Shown here in pieces: positions 23,420 through 34,520 of a stretch of DNA of 64,000 bases. The position numbers and the translations under genes were made by a program. The stretch is taken from assembly GCF_018139145.2 (NCBI RefSeq), contig NC_059474.1, positions 36,660,344 to 36,724,343 on the forward strand. The letters are read 5' to 3'. Under the pieces are notes generated by a model, which was given only the letters and a program-made list of their open reading frames with translations, had not been told where the DNA came from and did no database searches. Numbering within the stretch: the stretch's first letter is position 1; the number at the start of each line of letters is the position of its first letter. This DNA comes from Gymnogyps californianus (lineage: Eukaryota > Chordata > Aves > Accipitriformes > Cathartidae).

Positions 23420-24340
23420 CCGGCGCTGACTGCATTTTAAAGCCTGTCCAGAGTCATTAAAGTAATTAAGTAAGCCCTTAATAGGCTGTTCCGCCCAGTT
23501 CAAGGGAGAACCCTTGGAGACGGAGTGGCCCCGTTTGTTCTCAGGCTTTTCTCACACGACTTGGTGACACGTCCATCTTTATAAGAGATGGCAGCGAGGC
23601 TTTTTTTGTTTACACCGCTTTATGCGCCGGGGACACCCCGGCAGGTGTGGGACCGGGGGGCTGGCACACGATATCTCCCCCCCCCCTTTTTTTTTTTTTT
23701 CCGCCGGCCCGGGGAGGCTCTCGCCAGCCTTTGGCACACGACGCTCCTTTTTTGTGTGGTGTGCGCGTCTGTGCGTTGTTGTTTTACCCCCCCTGCTCCC
23801 CCCCTCTCCTTTGGAGAGGCTCAATTTGTAGCCTATTATCCTATAGGAAAATGTCCCATTGAAAAGTATGAATAGTTTCATTGGGCCTAAATTTTAATAA
23901 TGCGGGTCAAAGAAAAGAGGGGCAAATAAAGAGGGGATCGCAGCTGGTCCGAGAGTGCATTATTCGGTGTCACCTGCGAGCGGGATCGCCGACAGACCCC
24001 CTATTCATTTGCCTAATTTTGGTCAATTTAACAAACTTCAGGAGAAATTATTGTGGCATTGTTAAGGAGGGTAAAGCTTTCTGATCGAATTAACAGCATG
24101 TTTTGATCCGGTAAATGTCATTAAAAAGAAAGAAACAATCGCGTTTAAAGGGGGGCTCCGAGTTAAACGCGCCAAGTGGAGACGCCGGAGCGCAAAGCTC
24201 ACAAAGGGAGCAAGTAACTGCCACAGGGGAACTTTTGTACGCTCACATTGCTGAGGTTTTTTACACAAAAAGGCATTATTTCATACTTGAATACGTTTAA
24301 TCCAACAATTGTCTATTTTCTGCAAACATATTTTCACAGC
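23420..24340. promoter_or_regulatory. Candidate conserved enhancer between two CpG blocks
   Basis: This roughly 0.9-kb stretch is much richer in A+T than both sides and has no recognised repeat. It contains homeodomain and SOX-type motifs: TAATTA (23463-23468), CATTGTT (24057-24063), AACAAT (24134-24139) and an OTX-type TAATCC (24298-24303). Position and motif content suit a proximal enhancer of HELT. Conservation cannot be tested here, so the enhancer call is an inference. Confidence 0.4.
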
Positions 24341-24344
24341 ATTG

Positions 24345-26160
24345 TTAGCTTTCCTCTCCGCGGCCCTCCGCCCGGGCAGCCGCGCTCCTCGCCTGGCGAG
24401 CGCACCGAGCCCCCGGCCCGCCCCGCACCGCCCCGCACCGCCCCCGCCGGGGCCGCCCCGCCGCGACGGGGGGCCGCCCGCCCCCGCCGCGCCCCCCCCC
24501 CCCGCCCCGCCGACAGCGCGACGGCGGGCGAGGGCCCCCCCGGACCCTCTCCACGGCCGGCGGTGCGCCTCCGGGGCCGGCACCGGGCCGCGGGGCCGCC
24601 CGCCCGCTTCCCCCCCCCCCTCCCCGGGCCCGCCGCCGCCCCCGGCCCCGGCGCTGCCGCGTGGCGCAGCCACCCCCGGGGGTGGGGGAGGGAAAACCGG
24701 AGGGCGGCCGGGGAGACGGTGGGGCCGGCCGGTGCCTGATCCTGCCCGCCTGGGCGACGCCGCCGAGCCCCGGGCAGTGCTGTGGAAACGGCGTTTATTC
24801 CAGCGGCCTCAGCTCGGGGAGATGTTTTCTTAGGAACCTCCACGTCTCCTCCCGTGTCCCGCGTTTCTCCACCCGCTTCCCGTTGCGATTTAAACGGGGA
24901 AGCCCATCCCCACCTCACCTTCCCTGGGCGTGCACGGCGGAGGGCACGGCCGCTCTCGCCCGTTCATCTCCCCCGAGGCGGCCGGGGGAAAGGCGCGGTG
25001 CCGGCCCTTACCCCGCCGCCCCGGGCTGGCCCGCAGCCGCCCCGGGCTGGCCGGGAGCGCGGAGCGGCTCCGCGGGAGGAGGCGGCGGCGGCGGCGGCGG
25101 CCCCAGGGCGCGTCTCCCCCGGCCGGCGGGCGGGCCGGGCCGGCTGCCCGCCCGGGCGCCCCTGCGTGCGGTGCTGTTGGCCGTATTATTCTTCCAGGAG
25201 CCTTGTAGGTTTCGGTATATTCATTCTCGTACAATGGGATTAAACACTAACCGTTATCATCCAAATTAACTAAACTCTGAATAGCAAATGCGGGGGCTTT
25301 TATTTTTTTTTTTCCTCGTCTTTTGCTCCGCTGGCGGAGATGGAGTTGATCCTCTTACTGTCTGTGTTAACCGCCAGCTGCAGGCACCTGCGAGGCAACT
25401 TTTTACACCAGGAAAGTTGTTTATTTTCTCGCTGGCTGCCCGGCATTGCGTTCCCCGCGGGCCGGGGCAAGCCGGGGCAGCGGCGGGGGGACGCGGGGCG
25501 GCTGCGGGGCTGGGCGGCCGTGGCATCCGCGCGTGTACCGCCGCCTCATCCTCAGAGGGCTTTCTGAGATGCCAGAGAGGCATCACCCGACACTGCCACG
25601 GTCGGACTTTCACCCTTGTAGGGAAGCCAGGCGAAGGCTTTTTTAAAGGTTTTTTTTTTTTCAGTTTTCAAGTCCCCGTGAGCGCCTGTTGGATCTCCTT
25701 GCGGGAAACGCGTGCACGGCTCTGGCAACCCAAGGCGGACACCCGCGTCCTCATCTCCCACCACCCGTTTTCGGCTCCCGCCCCGGTCCCCCGCCGGCTG
25801 CAGCCTTCTCCCCGGGCCAGGGGCTGGCCGGGGGCCCGTCGCGGACCCCCCGCCCCGGTACGCGCGGAGCGGGGGTGAGCACGCCGCCGCCCCGGGGCCG
25901 CGGGGTGGGGGGAGGCTGTGCCGCCCCCGCCGTCCCTCGCCCTCTCCCCGCGGCCAGCCCGGGGGTCCCCGCCTGGCGGGGCTGCGCCCCGGCCCGGCCC
26001 CGCGGTGCGCTGCCGGCGCACGGCTGCTGCGGGAGCGGTGGCTGCAGCCGGGCGGTTCGTCGCCTCTCGGTAGCGTTTGGCCCCTTGTCCTGTTGGCACT
26101 GGCGCTGCCGCCCTCTGCTCAGCCGCGGGCTCTGCCGGCGGGGCGGGGGGGGTCCCTTGG
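24345..26160. other. Second CpG island, 1.4-3.2 kb upstream of HELT
   Basis: This is extremely G+C- and CpG-rich sequence with long C and G runs, for example around 24490-24510 and 24610-24620, and a short palindrome CCACCCCCGGGGGTGG at 24670-24685. It is broken by an AT-rich gap with an OTX-type GGATTA at 25237-25242. Open frames on both strands are low in complexity and match no family I know. It could be a distal CpG island of HELT, a Polycomb-type element, or the promoter of a divergent non-coding transcript; a G|GTGAGC donor consensus lies near 25873 on the plus strand. Confidence 0.7.
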
Positions 26161-28232
26161 GAGGTGTCAAGCTGCTTTGAAGTGGTATCTAGTTTTGCCT
26201 TTTCATGAAAACAGATCGTCTCCCCGCTTTTTCTTCCCTCCTCTTCTCTTTTTTGACTCCTATATAACTTTGGGGTTATATGCAGTTACTTCACCAAGTA
26301 GTTGAAGCTGTGGATATTAGGCTTGCAAATCATTGGCGCTGTGTGCACGCAAGAAGCCAGCTAATGAGTCTCCCATGGAAAGTGTTGTCCATGCAACTGG
26401 TGGATTGAGTGCAGAAAGTCGAGTGTCACGGAGTGGCTGGGGCTGCAGTTGGCCTACTGCCTGCCGGTCTGGTTCAGCGCTCCGAAGAGTGGTACTGGAG
26501 GTCCTGCTGTGTGATGCAGAAAGGCAGTCACGCTCCTGGCTGATCTCATGGCTGGTAGGGAATGGGAGAACACAGAAGGTGCAACAGGAGTAAGCAGCTT
26601 TATTACTTGGCAATCCTGAATCTGCGAAGAAGCAGTGATCTGAACCATGAGAGAAGGCATTTCATTTAGTAGTTTAACCCTCAGCTGTACATATAGCGGC
26701 TCCTGACGCTGTACCGGCTTTTGCTGTGAGTTTGTTTACTCTTGCAGTCTCAGTGAGGCTAGGCTGGGCTAGCAAGTTTGGAATAGGAGTTTCCAGACTT
26801 TTCATAGCTCCTAATGCTCTCTGCCTCCAGGTCTGGGGCTCCTTGGAAGTCATCCTGTTCCCCAGCTGCAGAGGTACCTCTTACCTCGATGCTACCGTTG
26901 CTTCCAGCTATAGTCTGCCTCTGTGTCTTCCTCCTCTGTCCCAGTAGAAGGACCACGCTCCTCTGTTTTGCTCACCTGCCACGAATGGTGGCATCAGCAG
27001 GGGGGAAGGTGATAACAGGACAGGACTTGGGGCTGCATCCCATTCACAGAAGAAGCCTCGCTTGTAGCCATGACTCTCTGGTGTTGTTGGGTTGATTACA
27101 GGGTGCTCTCCTCAAAAGCCCGGAGTGCTCTAGGACGTGCTGTTTGTGCTTCAGTAGATGATGTTCTTCTCATGCTGTGAGATACAGCAATGCCCATAAG
27201 CTAAACTTTGATCCTAAAAACTCTAAAACTTTGATCCTTACATTAGGAAGCCGTCAGGTATCTCTTGGTGCTTGTGGTGGCAGACGGGACTTCCAGGTCA
27301 ATACTGCTGCTGAGTGCTGCTATGTTCTTGTCGTATTTCACCTCTGAGGAGACACATTTCATTTTAAGTATGTTTTGTAGTGTAATTTCAATATAACACA
27401 CTTTGTTCTTCAGGATTAAAAGCCTTTTGTAAATGTAAAATCTGATCTGGTTTGCTTTTGGATTACTCTGGTTTGTACGAACACCAGTTAGAAGGTTGTT
27501 ATATTCCTAAGACTCACTTTCCATAATTTTACACCTTTCGGCCCTACTGATTTGAACACGTTGCAATCGGGAGTCTGCGTGTCAGCCTCAGTATCATTAC
27601 GCTGTGGATGCCTGTGGCAGCAGAAGAGGAAGATTAAAAACAGGACGCTTGAAAAAGGTCCCACTTTATTTAAGGACTTAACGGGAAGTTTCGGTGGATG
27701 CACAGAATACCTCAAAATGCATAAACCCACCCACTCAGCAGCCTGCCCTGGTGATGCCCAAAATGATCCATCCCCAAGATCACACAGAGGTGACCGTTGC
27801 CTTGCCTGCAGTCTCATTCTTTCGCCGCTGAACTGACTATGACCTTTTATTGACCATCTTTCTGGAGCAGCCCTGTTTGGCAGTCTGTCTGACAGCACTG
27901 TGCAATCTGACAGGGTATCTCCTGTAATACAAAGTTAGAAAAGAGAACTGCTGGATGGCACCTGCAGAAACCAGGGCTTCAAAAGGTAATGATTTTTGGA
28001 GTACGGATTATTTGAGAGTCATTCTCTCTCATATGTTTCTGTAATTTGTGATATCTCCTTTGTTGACTTTTTTTTGTCAGACATAAAATTTCAGGCTTAT
28101 ACGTAGTATAGCTAATGTATATAGAATTGTATCGGAAAAAATGCTTCACTGATTAAAACCAGATGTAGTTATATCTGTTATAACCATTTACCGAAGCTGA
28201 TTTACATCAATAGAAGACCTGACACAGCTTTT
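26161..28232. other. Intergenic sequence upstream of HELT
   Basis: Normal base composition resumes after the CpG block. Apart from the paired CTTTGATC motifs near 27.2 kb, nothing specific is seen. Confidence 0.55.
27206..27236 (+). promoter_or_regulatory. Two TCF/LEF-type motifs
   Basis: CTTTGATC occurs at 27206-27213 and 27229-27236 within a short direct repeat (TAAA-ACTTTGATCCT). CTTTGATC is the core TCF/LEF site. They lie about 4.2 kb upstream of HELT. The repeat is certain; function is a guess. Confidence 0.3.
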
Positions 28233-28237
28233 ACCTG

Positions 28238-28836
28238 TGTCATGGTTTAACCCCAGTCAGCAACTAAGCACCACGCAGCCGCTTCCCCCTTCCCCCTCCC
28301 AGTGGGGTGAGGAGGAGGAAAGGAAAGAAAAAAAAAGTAAAACTCGTGGGTTGAGATAAGAACAGTTTAATAACTAAAGTAAAATATAATACTAACAATA
28401 GTAATAATGAAATATAATAATAATAGTAATGAAAAGGAATATAACAAAAAAGGAAGGGGGGGGGGGGGGAACAGTGATGCACAATGCAATTGCTCACCAC
28501 CCGCTGACCGATGCCCAGTTAGTTCCCGAGCCACGATCCATGCCGCCCGGCCAACTCCCCCCTGTTTATATACTGGGCATGACGTTCCATGGTATGGAAT
28601 ACCCTTTTGGCTAGTTCAGGTCAGCTGCCCCGGCTATGCTCCCTCCCAGCTTCTTGCACACCTGCTTGCTGGCAGAGCATGGGAAACTGAAAAGTCCTTG
28701 GCTGAAGATAAGCGCTACTTAGCAACAACTAAAACATCAGAGTGTTATCAACACCATTCTCACACTAAATCCAAAACACAGCACTGTACCAGCTACTAAA
28801 AAGAAAATTAACTCTGTCCCAGCCGAAACCAGGACA
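28238..28836 (-). mobile_element. Solo LTR of an avian ERVL-type endogenous retrovirus (copy 2)
   Basis: This belongs to the same family and orientation as the LTR at 13720-14280, with the same TGTCCTGGTTTC start and a TG...CA frame. A perfect 5-bp duplication ACCTG flanks it (28233-28237 and 28837-28841). The TATA motif is at about 28564-28572 and the ATTAAA signal at 28371-28366. It is longer than copy 1 (599 against 561 bp), partly because of a different A/T-rich microsatellite region and a G run near 28457-28469. No retroviral coding sequence is attached. Confidence 0.92.
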
Positions 28837-28841
28837 ACCTG

Positions 28842-29299
28842 TCAAATGTTTGTGCATATATGGCAAAACTTGAGATCATGCTCTGTTTGTTTGTACAAGG
28901 TGAGTCCCCCAAAGCGGTGGAGGGATGTTTGCAATTTTCCTGATGACAGCTATCTTCTCAGTCACGTCACTGTTGAGACAGGATGCGTTGCTCTTTAAAT
29001 GACAGCCCGTCAAAATGAGAACTGAGTGCCAAAATTTATTTCAGTGGGATTTAGGTAGTCTTGAATGTTTGGTGAGGTGTACCTTAGATTGCTTGTGACT
29101 GAGGTGGTCTAAATAGCTAAATAGCTAGACTTAGTGGCCGCCTGGTGTGAATAAAGGCTGAAGGATTTCATTCAGAAAGTACAAGGGCTCTTTCTGCAAT
29201 GACATGTATAATGCTGATAAGATGTCTATCCCCTCCTCTCCAGTCTTAGTAAGAGCTAAAAACTAAAAAAAGTGAAAACCAAAAAAAGTAAAAACTTGC
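28842..29299. other. Intergenic spacer between solo LTR and CR1
   Basis: No gene is seen. The right end is A-rich with two similar AAAAAAAGT blocks (about 29263-29294) next to the CR1 5' truncation point. Confidence 0.55.
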
Positions 29300-30542
29300 C
29301 CTCAGCATGACTTCACAGAGGGGAAGTCGTACTTGACCTACCTGATAACCTTCTAAAATGAAGTGACTGGCTTGGTGCATGAAAGAAGAGCAGTGGATAT
29401 TGTCTACCTGGCTTTTGACGTTGTCTCCTGTAACATCCTTGTAGAGAAGCCGATGATGTGCAGGCTGGATGAGCAGACAGTGAGGTGGATTGAAAACTGG
29501 CTGAATTGCTAAACTCAGAGAGGGATGATCAGTGGCACGAAGTCTAGCATCTAGTAACTAGTGGTATGCCCCGGGGGTCAATACCGGGTCTAGTCCCATT
29601 CAACATCTTCATTAATGACCTGGATGATGGGGCAGAGTGTACCCTCAGCAAGTTCGCAGATGACACAAAACTGTGAGGAGCAGCTGATACACCAGAGGGT
29701 TGTGCTGCCTTCCAGAGTGATCTCAAGAGGCTGGAGAAATGGGATGTCAGGAGCCTCATGAAGTTCAGCAAAGGGAAGTGCAAAGTCCTGCACCTGGGGA
29801 GGAACAACCCCATGCACCAGTACGTGCTGGGGGATGATCGGCTGGAAAGCAGCTTTGCAGAAAAGGACCTGGGGCTCCTGGTGGACACCAAGTTGAACAT
29901 GAGCCAGCAACGTGCCCTTGCGGCAAAGAAGGCTAATGGGATCCTGGGCTGCATGAGAGGAGTGTTGCCAGCAGGTCGAGGGAGGTGATCTGTCCCCTCT
30001 ACTCAGCACTGAGGAGTCCACACCTGGAGTGCTTGGTCCAGTTCTGGGCTCCTCAGTACAAGACAGAGACGGACATACTGGAGAGAGTCCAGCAAAGGGC
30101 CACAAGGATGATTAAAGGACTGGAGCACCTCATGTATGAGGAGAGGCTGAGAGAGCTGGGACTGTTCAGCCTGGAGAAGAGAAGGCTCAGGGGGAATCTC
30201 ATCAACGTGTACAAATACCTGAAGGAAGGGTGTAAAGAAGTTGGAGCCAGGCTCTTTTCAGTGGTGCTCAGTGACAGGACCAGAGGCAATGGGCACAAAC
30301 TGAAACACAGGGGTTTCTGTCTAAACAACGAAAAAACTTTTCTGCTGTGAGGGTAGTCGATCACTGGAACAAGGTGACCAGAGAGATTGTGGGGTCTCCA
30401 TCTCTGGAGATACTCAAAAGCTGTCTGGACATGGTCCTAGGCAACTGAATCTAGGTGGCCATGCTTGAGCAGGGAGGTTGGACCAGATGACCTCCAGAGG
30501 TGCCTGCCAACCTCAGCCATCCCGTGATTCTGTAATTCTGTG
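29300..30542 (+). mobile_element. CR1 LINE, 5'-truncated, coding region broken
   Basis: The 3' end carries the CR1 signature, a GACCAGATGACCTCCAGAGG-like segment followed by ATTCTGT repeats at about 30526-30542. The body encodes the C-terminal part of the reverse transcriptase. Visible pieces are the INDLDDG segment followed by the FADD catalytic box (29653-29664), KFSKGKCKVLHLG (29761-29799) and the [17 protein letters not shown] region (about 30080-30130). The frame is broken by a stop at 29674-29676, a shift near 29985 and a small deletion near 29407-29420, where the family has DFSKAFD. The start near 29300 is where similarity begins, preceded by an A-rich stretch. It cannot encode a working protein. 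Confidence 0.93.
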
Positions 30543-33219
30543 AGCTGCCTGTGTGAACATTTAGTCCTGATGTAATTCAGTCCCAGTTTGGTTTGGCATA
30601 AAAGAAATGCATTTTAATTTTTTTAAGTTACAGAGCAGATTCAGCTCTTTTACTCTATTCTCAATAGGATGTGATTCATTTAGATTCAGGGCTTCTACAC
30701 CTGTGTCAAGCAGAATAAATGGGAGGGAAGCACAGCCTTTTTGTTTATTGTACTTCACCACGTGTTGCATTGTAACTCGACTCATTAAAGACTCGTTAAC
30801 ATCCATTATACTTATGACTGCTTTGTAAACAATGCTAATTCAATAGGACTTCAGAACTTAATTCCCTCTAGAGTCCTTTGTAACTCCTAGCCTGACTTTC
30901 TTTCCAGCTGAAGTGGAAAAGCGGACCCCTGTGAGAGATTTATGGACTCTGCAAAGCCTACTAATTTAGTAATGCCATAGTTCAAGCATCCTATTATTAT
31001 GAACCCTCAGTACTGAACTTATTGTGTGGACTAGGAACTTAAAGGACTTCTTTTCAGCAAAGCAATAACCTTTGGGTCAGTCCAGCTTTGCTCTGACTTC
31101 CCAGAGATCAAGTGGACCAAACACTACTCCCTGTTACATTGGCTTCCAGAGAATTATTTCTGAAATGTGCCCCTGTTGCTAACTCTGAGAGATGTCGGGT
31201 GTTGGGATTGCATTATGACCAGGCTGTGCCCAGCTTTTTAAGTTTAAATGTTGGGCTTGTAACAGTCATGGCACAAATGCAGAAAAAGAGGCTAAATGAT
31301 GGGAACAGTCCCTCCATTTCCCTTCCTCTGTAGAAACAGTGAGGTGATATTGGTGGTCTTGCACGTTACACTGATGGTTGGCTTTTGTGAAGTTTATGCA
31401 GTGTCAGCTTAAAGCAAGCAGGATAAACGTAAGATCTCAGAGACTTTGTGAAGTCAGCTAATGTAAAGTTTATGTTGTGAAATAAAAGGGAGAAAGGGAC
31501 TGATGCCTCGGGCTTCCTGCAGAGCCTGTTTTGTCTTCTAGGCAAGGACTGCAGCCCCATCCAGTTGCCTTTTGCAGCTTCATTATTGCTGGGTGGGCGA
31601 GTGGCCTTCCCGATGCTGAGTGGTCCTTGTTGCTGAAGGCTGAGTCATCACCTGTTTCTCTGAATCCTGTAGTAGCTTTGAGTAATCTAGTGTCTTGCGT
31701 GTCTTGTTCCTTCAAAGAGAGAAGAGATGGATACAACCAGAAAGGGAGGTCTGGGACATGCAGCTGAGGCACTGGTCTGTTCACTGCTGGGAAAAGCTAC
31801 GTTACAAGAGTTAAAGGCTTTCCATTGCTATCTGAGTTTTTGTTCTGTGGAAGTCCTGCCTTTCTGCCTGGGCACTGAAAAGTGTCCTGCTTCTGAAAAG
31901 TAAAGTTCTTTGTCTTTGAACACTGCCAAGAGCCCTCTCTTGTTTGTGAACTCATGGCCCAAAGGCAATCCCAGAGGTTATGATAACATGTGAAGATCCC
32001 ACAAATTTGTCAAAAACAAGTGTGAAATTAGATTGCATGTCCTGGCTTTAAAATAATCACTTCTTGCATATGTACACCTTTGGTGACAGCAAGGTGAGAC
32101 CTCTTTTGCTACACAGGCAAAACATGACTATTAAATACAAAGACCTCCTTTAAAAGCTGTTAAAGTATTTTGGGTAAGCATCATCTGCTGCTCGCCCTGT
32201 TCTTTGGTTCTTCCCTAGTGCACCACTATCTAATGTCAGAGAGAGGATAATGGAGCTCTGGTCCAACTTCATAGGGCCATTCTTCTGTCAAAACTGGGTA
32301 GATCTGACATAGGGGTATCAGATGGTGACCAAATATTTCTCCGATAAGTCCCCCTTTATGGGTAAAGTTAAGAGTATATTGAAACTCCAGCATTCATAAG
32401 TCACGGGCCAAGCCCCCATACTGGTAAGATGAGTGAAAAGTCAGGAGCGTAAAATTGTCAGCAATAATAATAAGCCATCAGAACGTGGGTTATTTCTGCG
32501 GTTTTCTATTGTTGGTTTCTCCTTCTCCAGCCTTTATGGCTCAGGTTTTCAAGCATTCCTTATAACCATTAGAATAGAAAAGTAATTTTTATGAAATCCG
32601 TGGATCCTGAAGCAGAAGTGTAAACCACCAAATACCATTAGAACTGCTAAATGAAAACAGGATGTTTTTAGGAACGCTAGAAAGGGTGTCTGTGCTAGAT
32701 ACGGTGCCACCACTTTTCATTTCATCTGGCTCATTTTTTAAACTAACTGACCAGGCTGGGAAGAGGTACCCATGTCCCTCTGGCTTTAATGCTATGTCTG
32801 TCCCCATGGACCATTTGACGGAAGGTTGTTCTACATGCCCTAAGAGTGTGTAGCCACCTCATGCACGGTCTCAGGGTCCATTCTTCCTTCACATTCATAC
32901 CCCACCCCCTTGATGGCACAGATAGGAGTGTGGCTGGGCACCCAGCCTGTCGTGAAGCTTCGGACATTAGTTACTACTTTTTCTAATAAATTGTGTTTTG
33001 GGATGGGATAGGGAAAAAGAAGCATGAAAGTGCCAGTGCCAGAAAGGAGAGCTGGGAAGAGTTCGTCAGTGCCAAGAATCTGACATGCTCCATTCGACCG
33101 ATGTGGCATTGTTTCGCTGAAGCAATTATATATCTGGCCTTGATATAAAAAGTACTAATTTCTGCAATGTTATGTTATATGCATATATCAAGATTGATAT
33201 AAAATGCAGATCGAAATGG
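30543..33219. other. Intergenic sequence
   Basis: No gene or nameable repeat is seen. Confidence 0.6.
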
Positions 33220-33570
33220 CATAACCGTGCCCCATGGCACATGTGGCTGACAAGATCGGAGGGAGCGGAGAATTAGTGCCACCGCTTGCTCCCGGCATTT
33301 GCAAGGAGGAAACACCCTGATTCTTCCACAGCCCATCTCCGGTGCTATAGGCGGGCGCCATAAGATAAAGAAACAGCATTGCCTGTATTACTTGTCACCA
33401 GGAACTTTTTAAAAATAGCTTAATGTCGAGGGGCGTTAACACTCGTAGCAAACAGGGAGGTTTCTTTCTCACCTTCCAATATAGGAGCGCCTTCACGGGG
33501 GAGGCTGCTCCGCCTTGTCCTCGTTTAAGGCTTCACAGCTTTGTGGGAAACTGGGGAGATTAGGGGTTGG
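33220..33570. other. CpG-enriched patch, possible regulatory element
   Basis: There are about 20 CpGs in roughly 350 bp of otherwise CpG-poor sequence, including the segments near 33280-33360 and 33425-33520. No recognised gene or repeat is present. Confidence 0.4.
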
Positions 33571-33981
33571 CTACTGCCCTCTAGTGAGCTTCACCATGAT
33601 CTAAGGTTTCTAGCTCGCCTTTTCTTTTTTCTAATCGAGTTGCGAAAAATTAACTTTGTGTGTGATCAGATGTATGAAATTCTGCATTATGAAACAGGGC
33701 CTCATTCACTGAGATCTCAGGATTTACACCAGGTGACAGTATGGACTGTCCCTCGTGTGGACACCAGCTCATACATCTCTAAAAATACAGTTAATGCAAT
33801 CCAAGCATGCTATGTCAGGCATTTATATTATCACCTAAGTTAGTTCTTTCCCAGTTCTTTACACATTGATATACCTTGCTTTGAATAAGCTTATTGATAT
33901 ATTTGTTCCTTAAATAAAAACATTGCAGCATTTTAAATACCATCTTTTAATAACAAGAACGTCACCCTCCTTTCAAAATAG

Positions 33982-33999
33982 TAACAACAACAACAACAA
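33982..33999 (+). repeat. AAC trinucleotide microsatellite
   Basis: Six AAC/ACA units. Confidence 0.75.
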
Positions 34000-34239
34000 T
34001 TGGGAAAAGTTATAGCGATATAAATCGTTGAGAAACAGAATATTTGGTTCAAATACTAGTTAAGTAGCAGGACGTGTGCTTTTTCGCTCAAGTTATTGAT
34101 TCAAAATGCTAGGTTCCCTGACTAAGTTCTCATCAAGTTTTACCTAATGCAAGTGCTGTCTGAGCAGAGTTCTGCTGTTGGCATTAGAGGGCAGTCTTGA
34201 GGGTCTATTTGATTTTTTCCATATCAGTCTGGCTAGGAT

Positions 34240-34520
34240 ATAATTTAAAGCAGACTAGCATATGGCTATTTTTGCCCTATTACGCAGGCTAAATGCAGTA
34301 CAGTCAATTAAGAAAAACTGTCTCATTAAGTCTAGCGCCTAGCTGTGTTGCTCATCAGTGAACATCAACAACCACGGGTTAGGGACAGCTGAGTAGTTCT
34401 GCAGGTAGAATGGCTGCAATTATGAGATCCTCAAAGCGACAAGTGTGTTGATCTAATTGGCCTACGTAATAAGCACACAAGGAAAGAGATTCACCTTTAC
34501 TTTTATCCTGGAAGACTAAT
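34240..34520. promoter_or_regulatory. Candidate conserved non-coding element
   Basis: The sequence is non-repetitive and has several homeodomain-type sites, such as GCAATTATG near 34417 and CTAATTGG near 34454, separated by retained CpGs. The call rests on texture only; no alignment was possible. Confidence 0.25.

Larger units (their letters stand above)
20500..23420. other. CpG-rich block covering HELT and its 3' flank
   Basis: Base composition changes sharply near 20500 to a G+C-rich, CpG-dense state that includes the HELT exons, introns and promoter. Several G runs of 9-13 occur (for example near 20656, 21045, 22146 and 22852), giving potential for G-quadruplexes. Long open frames occur on both strands here only because GC-rich DNA has few stop codons. 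Such islands are common at vertebrate developmental regulators. Confidence 0.85.

Noticed and set aside
24248..24918. Several 130-194-codon frames on both strands
   Set aside because: CpG-island composition artefacts: Pro/Arg/Gly/Ala repeats, no motif, both strands equally open.
29590..30105. 171-codon minus-strand frame
   Set aside because: It is antisense to the CR1 reverse transcriptase region and so a by-product of the retrotransposon.
34046..34058. GGTTCAAAT-type B-box
   Set aside because: The preceding 60 bases cannot form tRNA arms.
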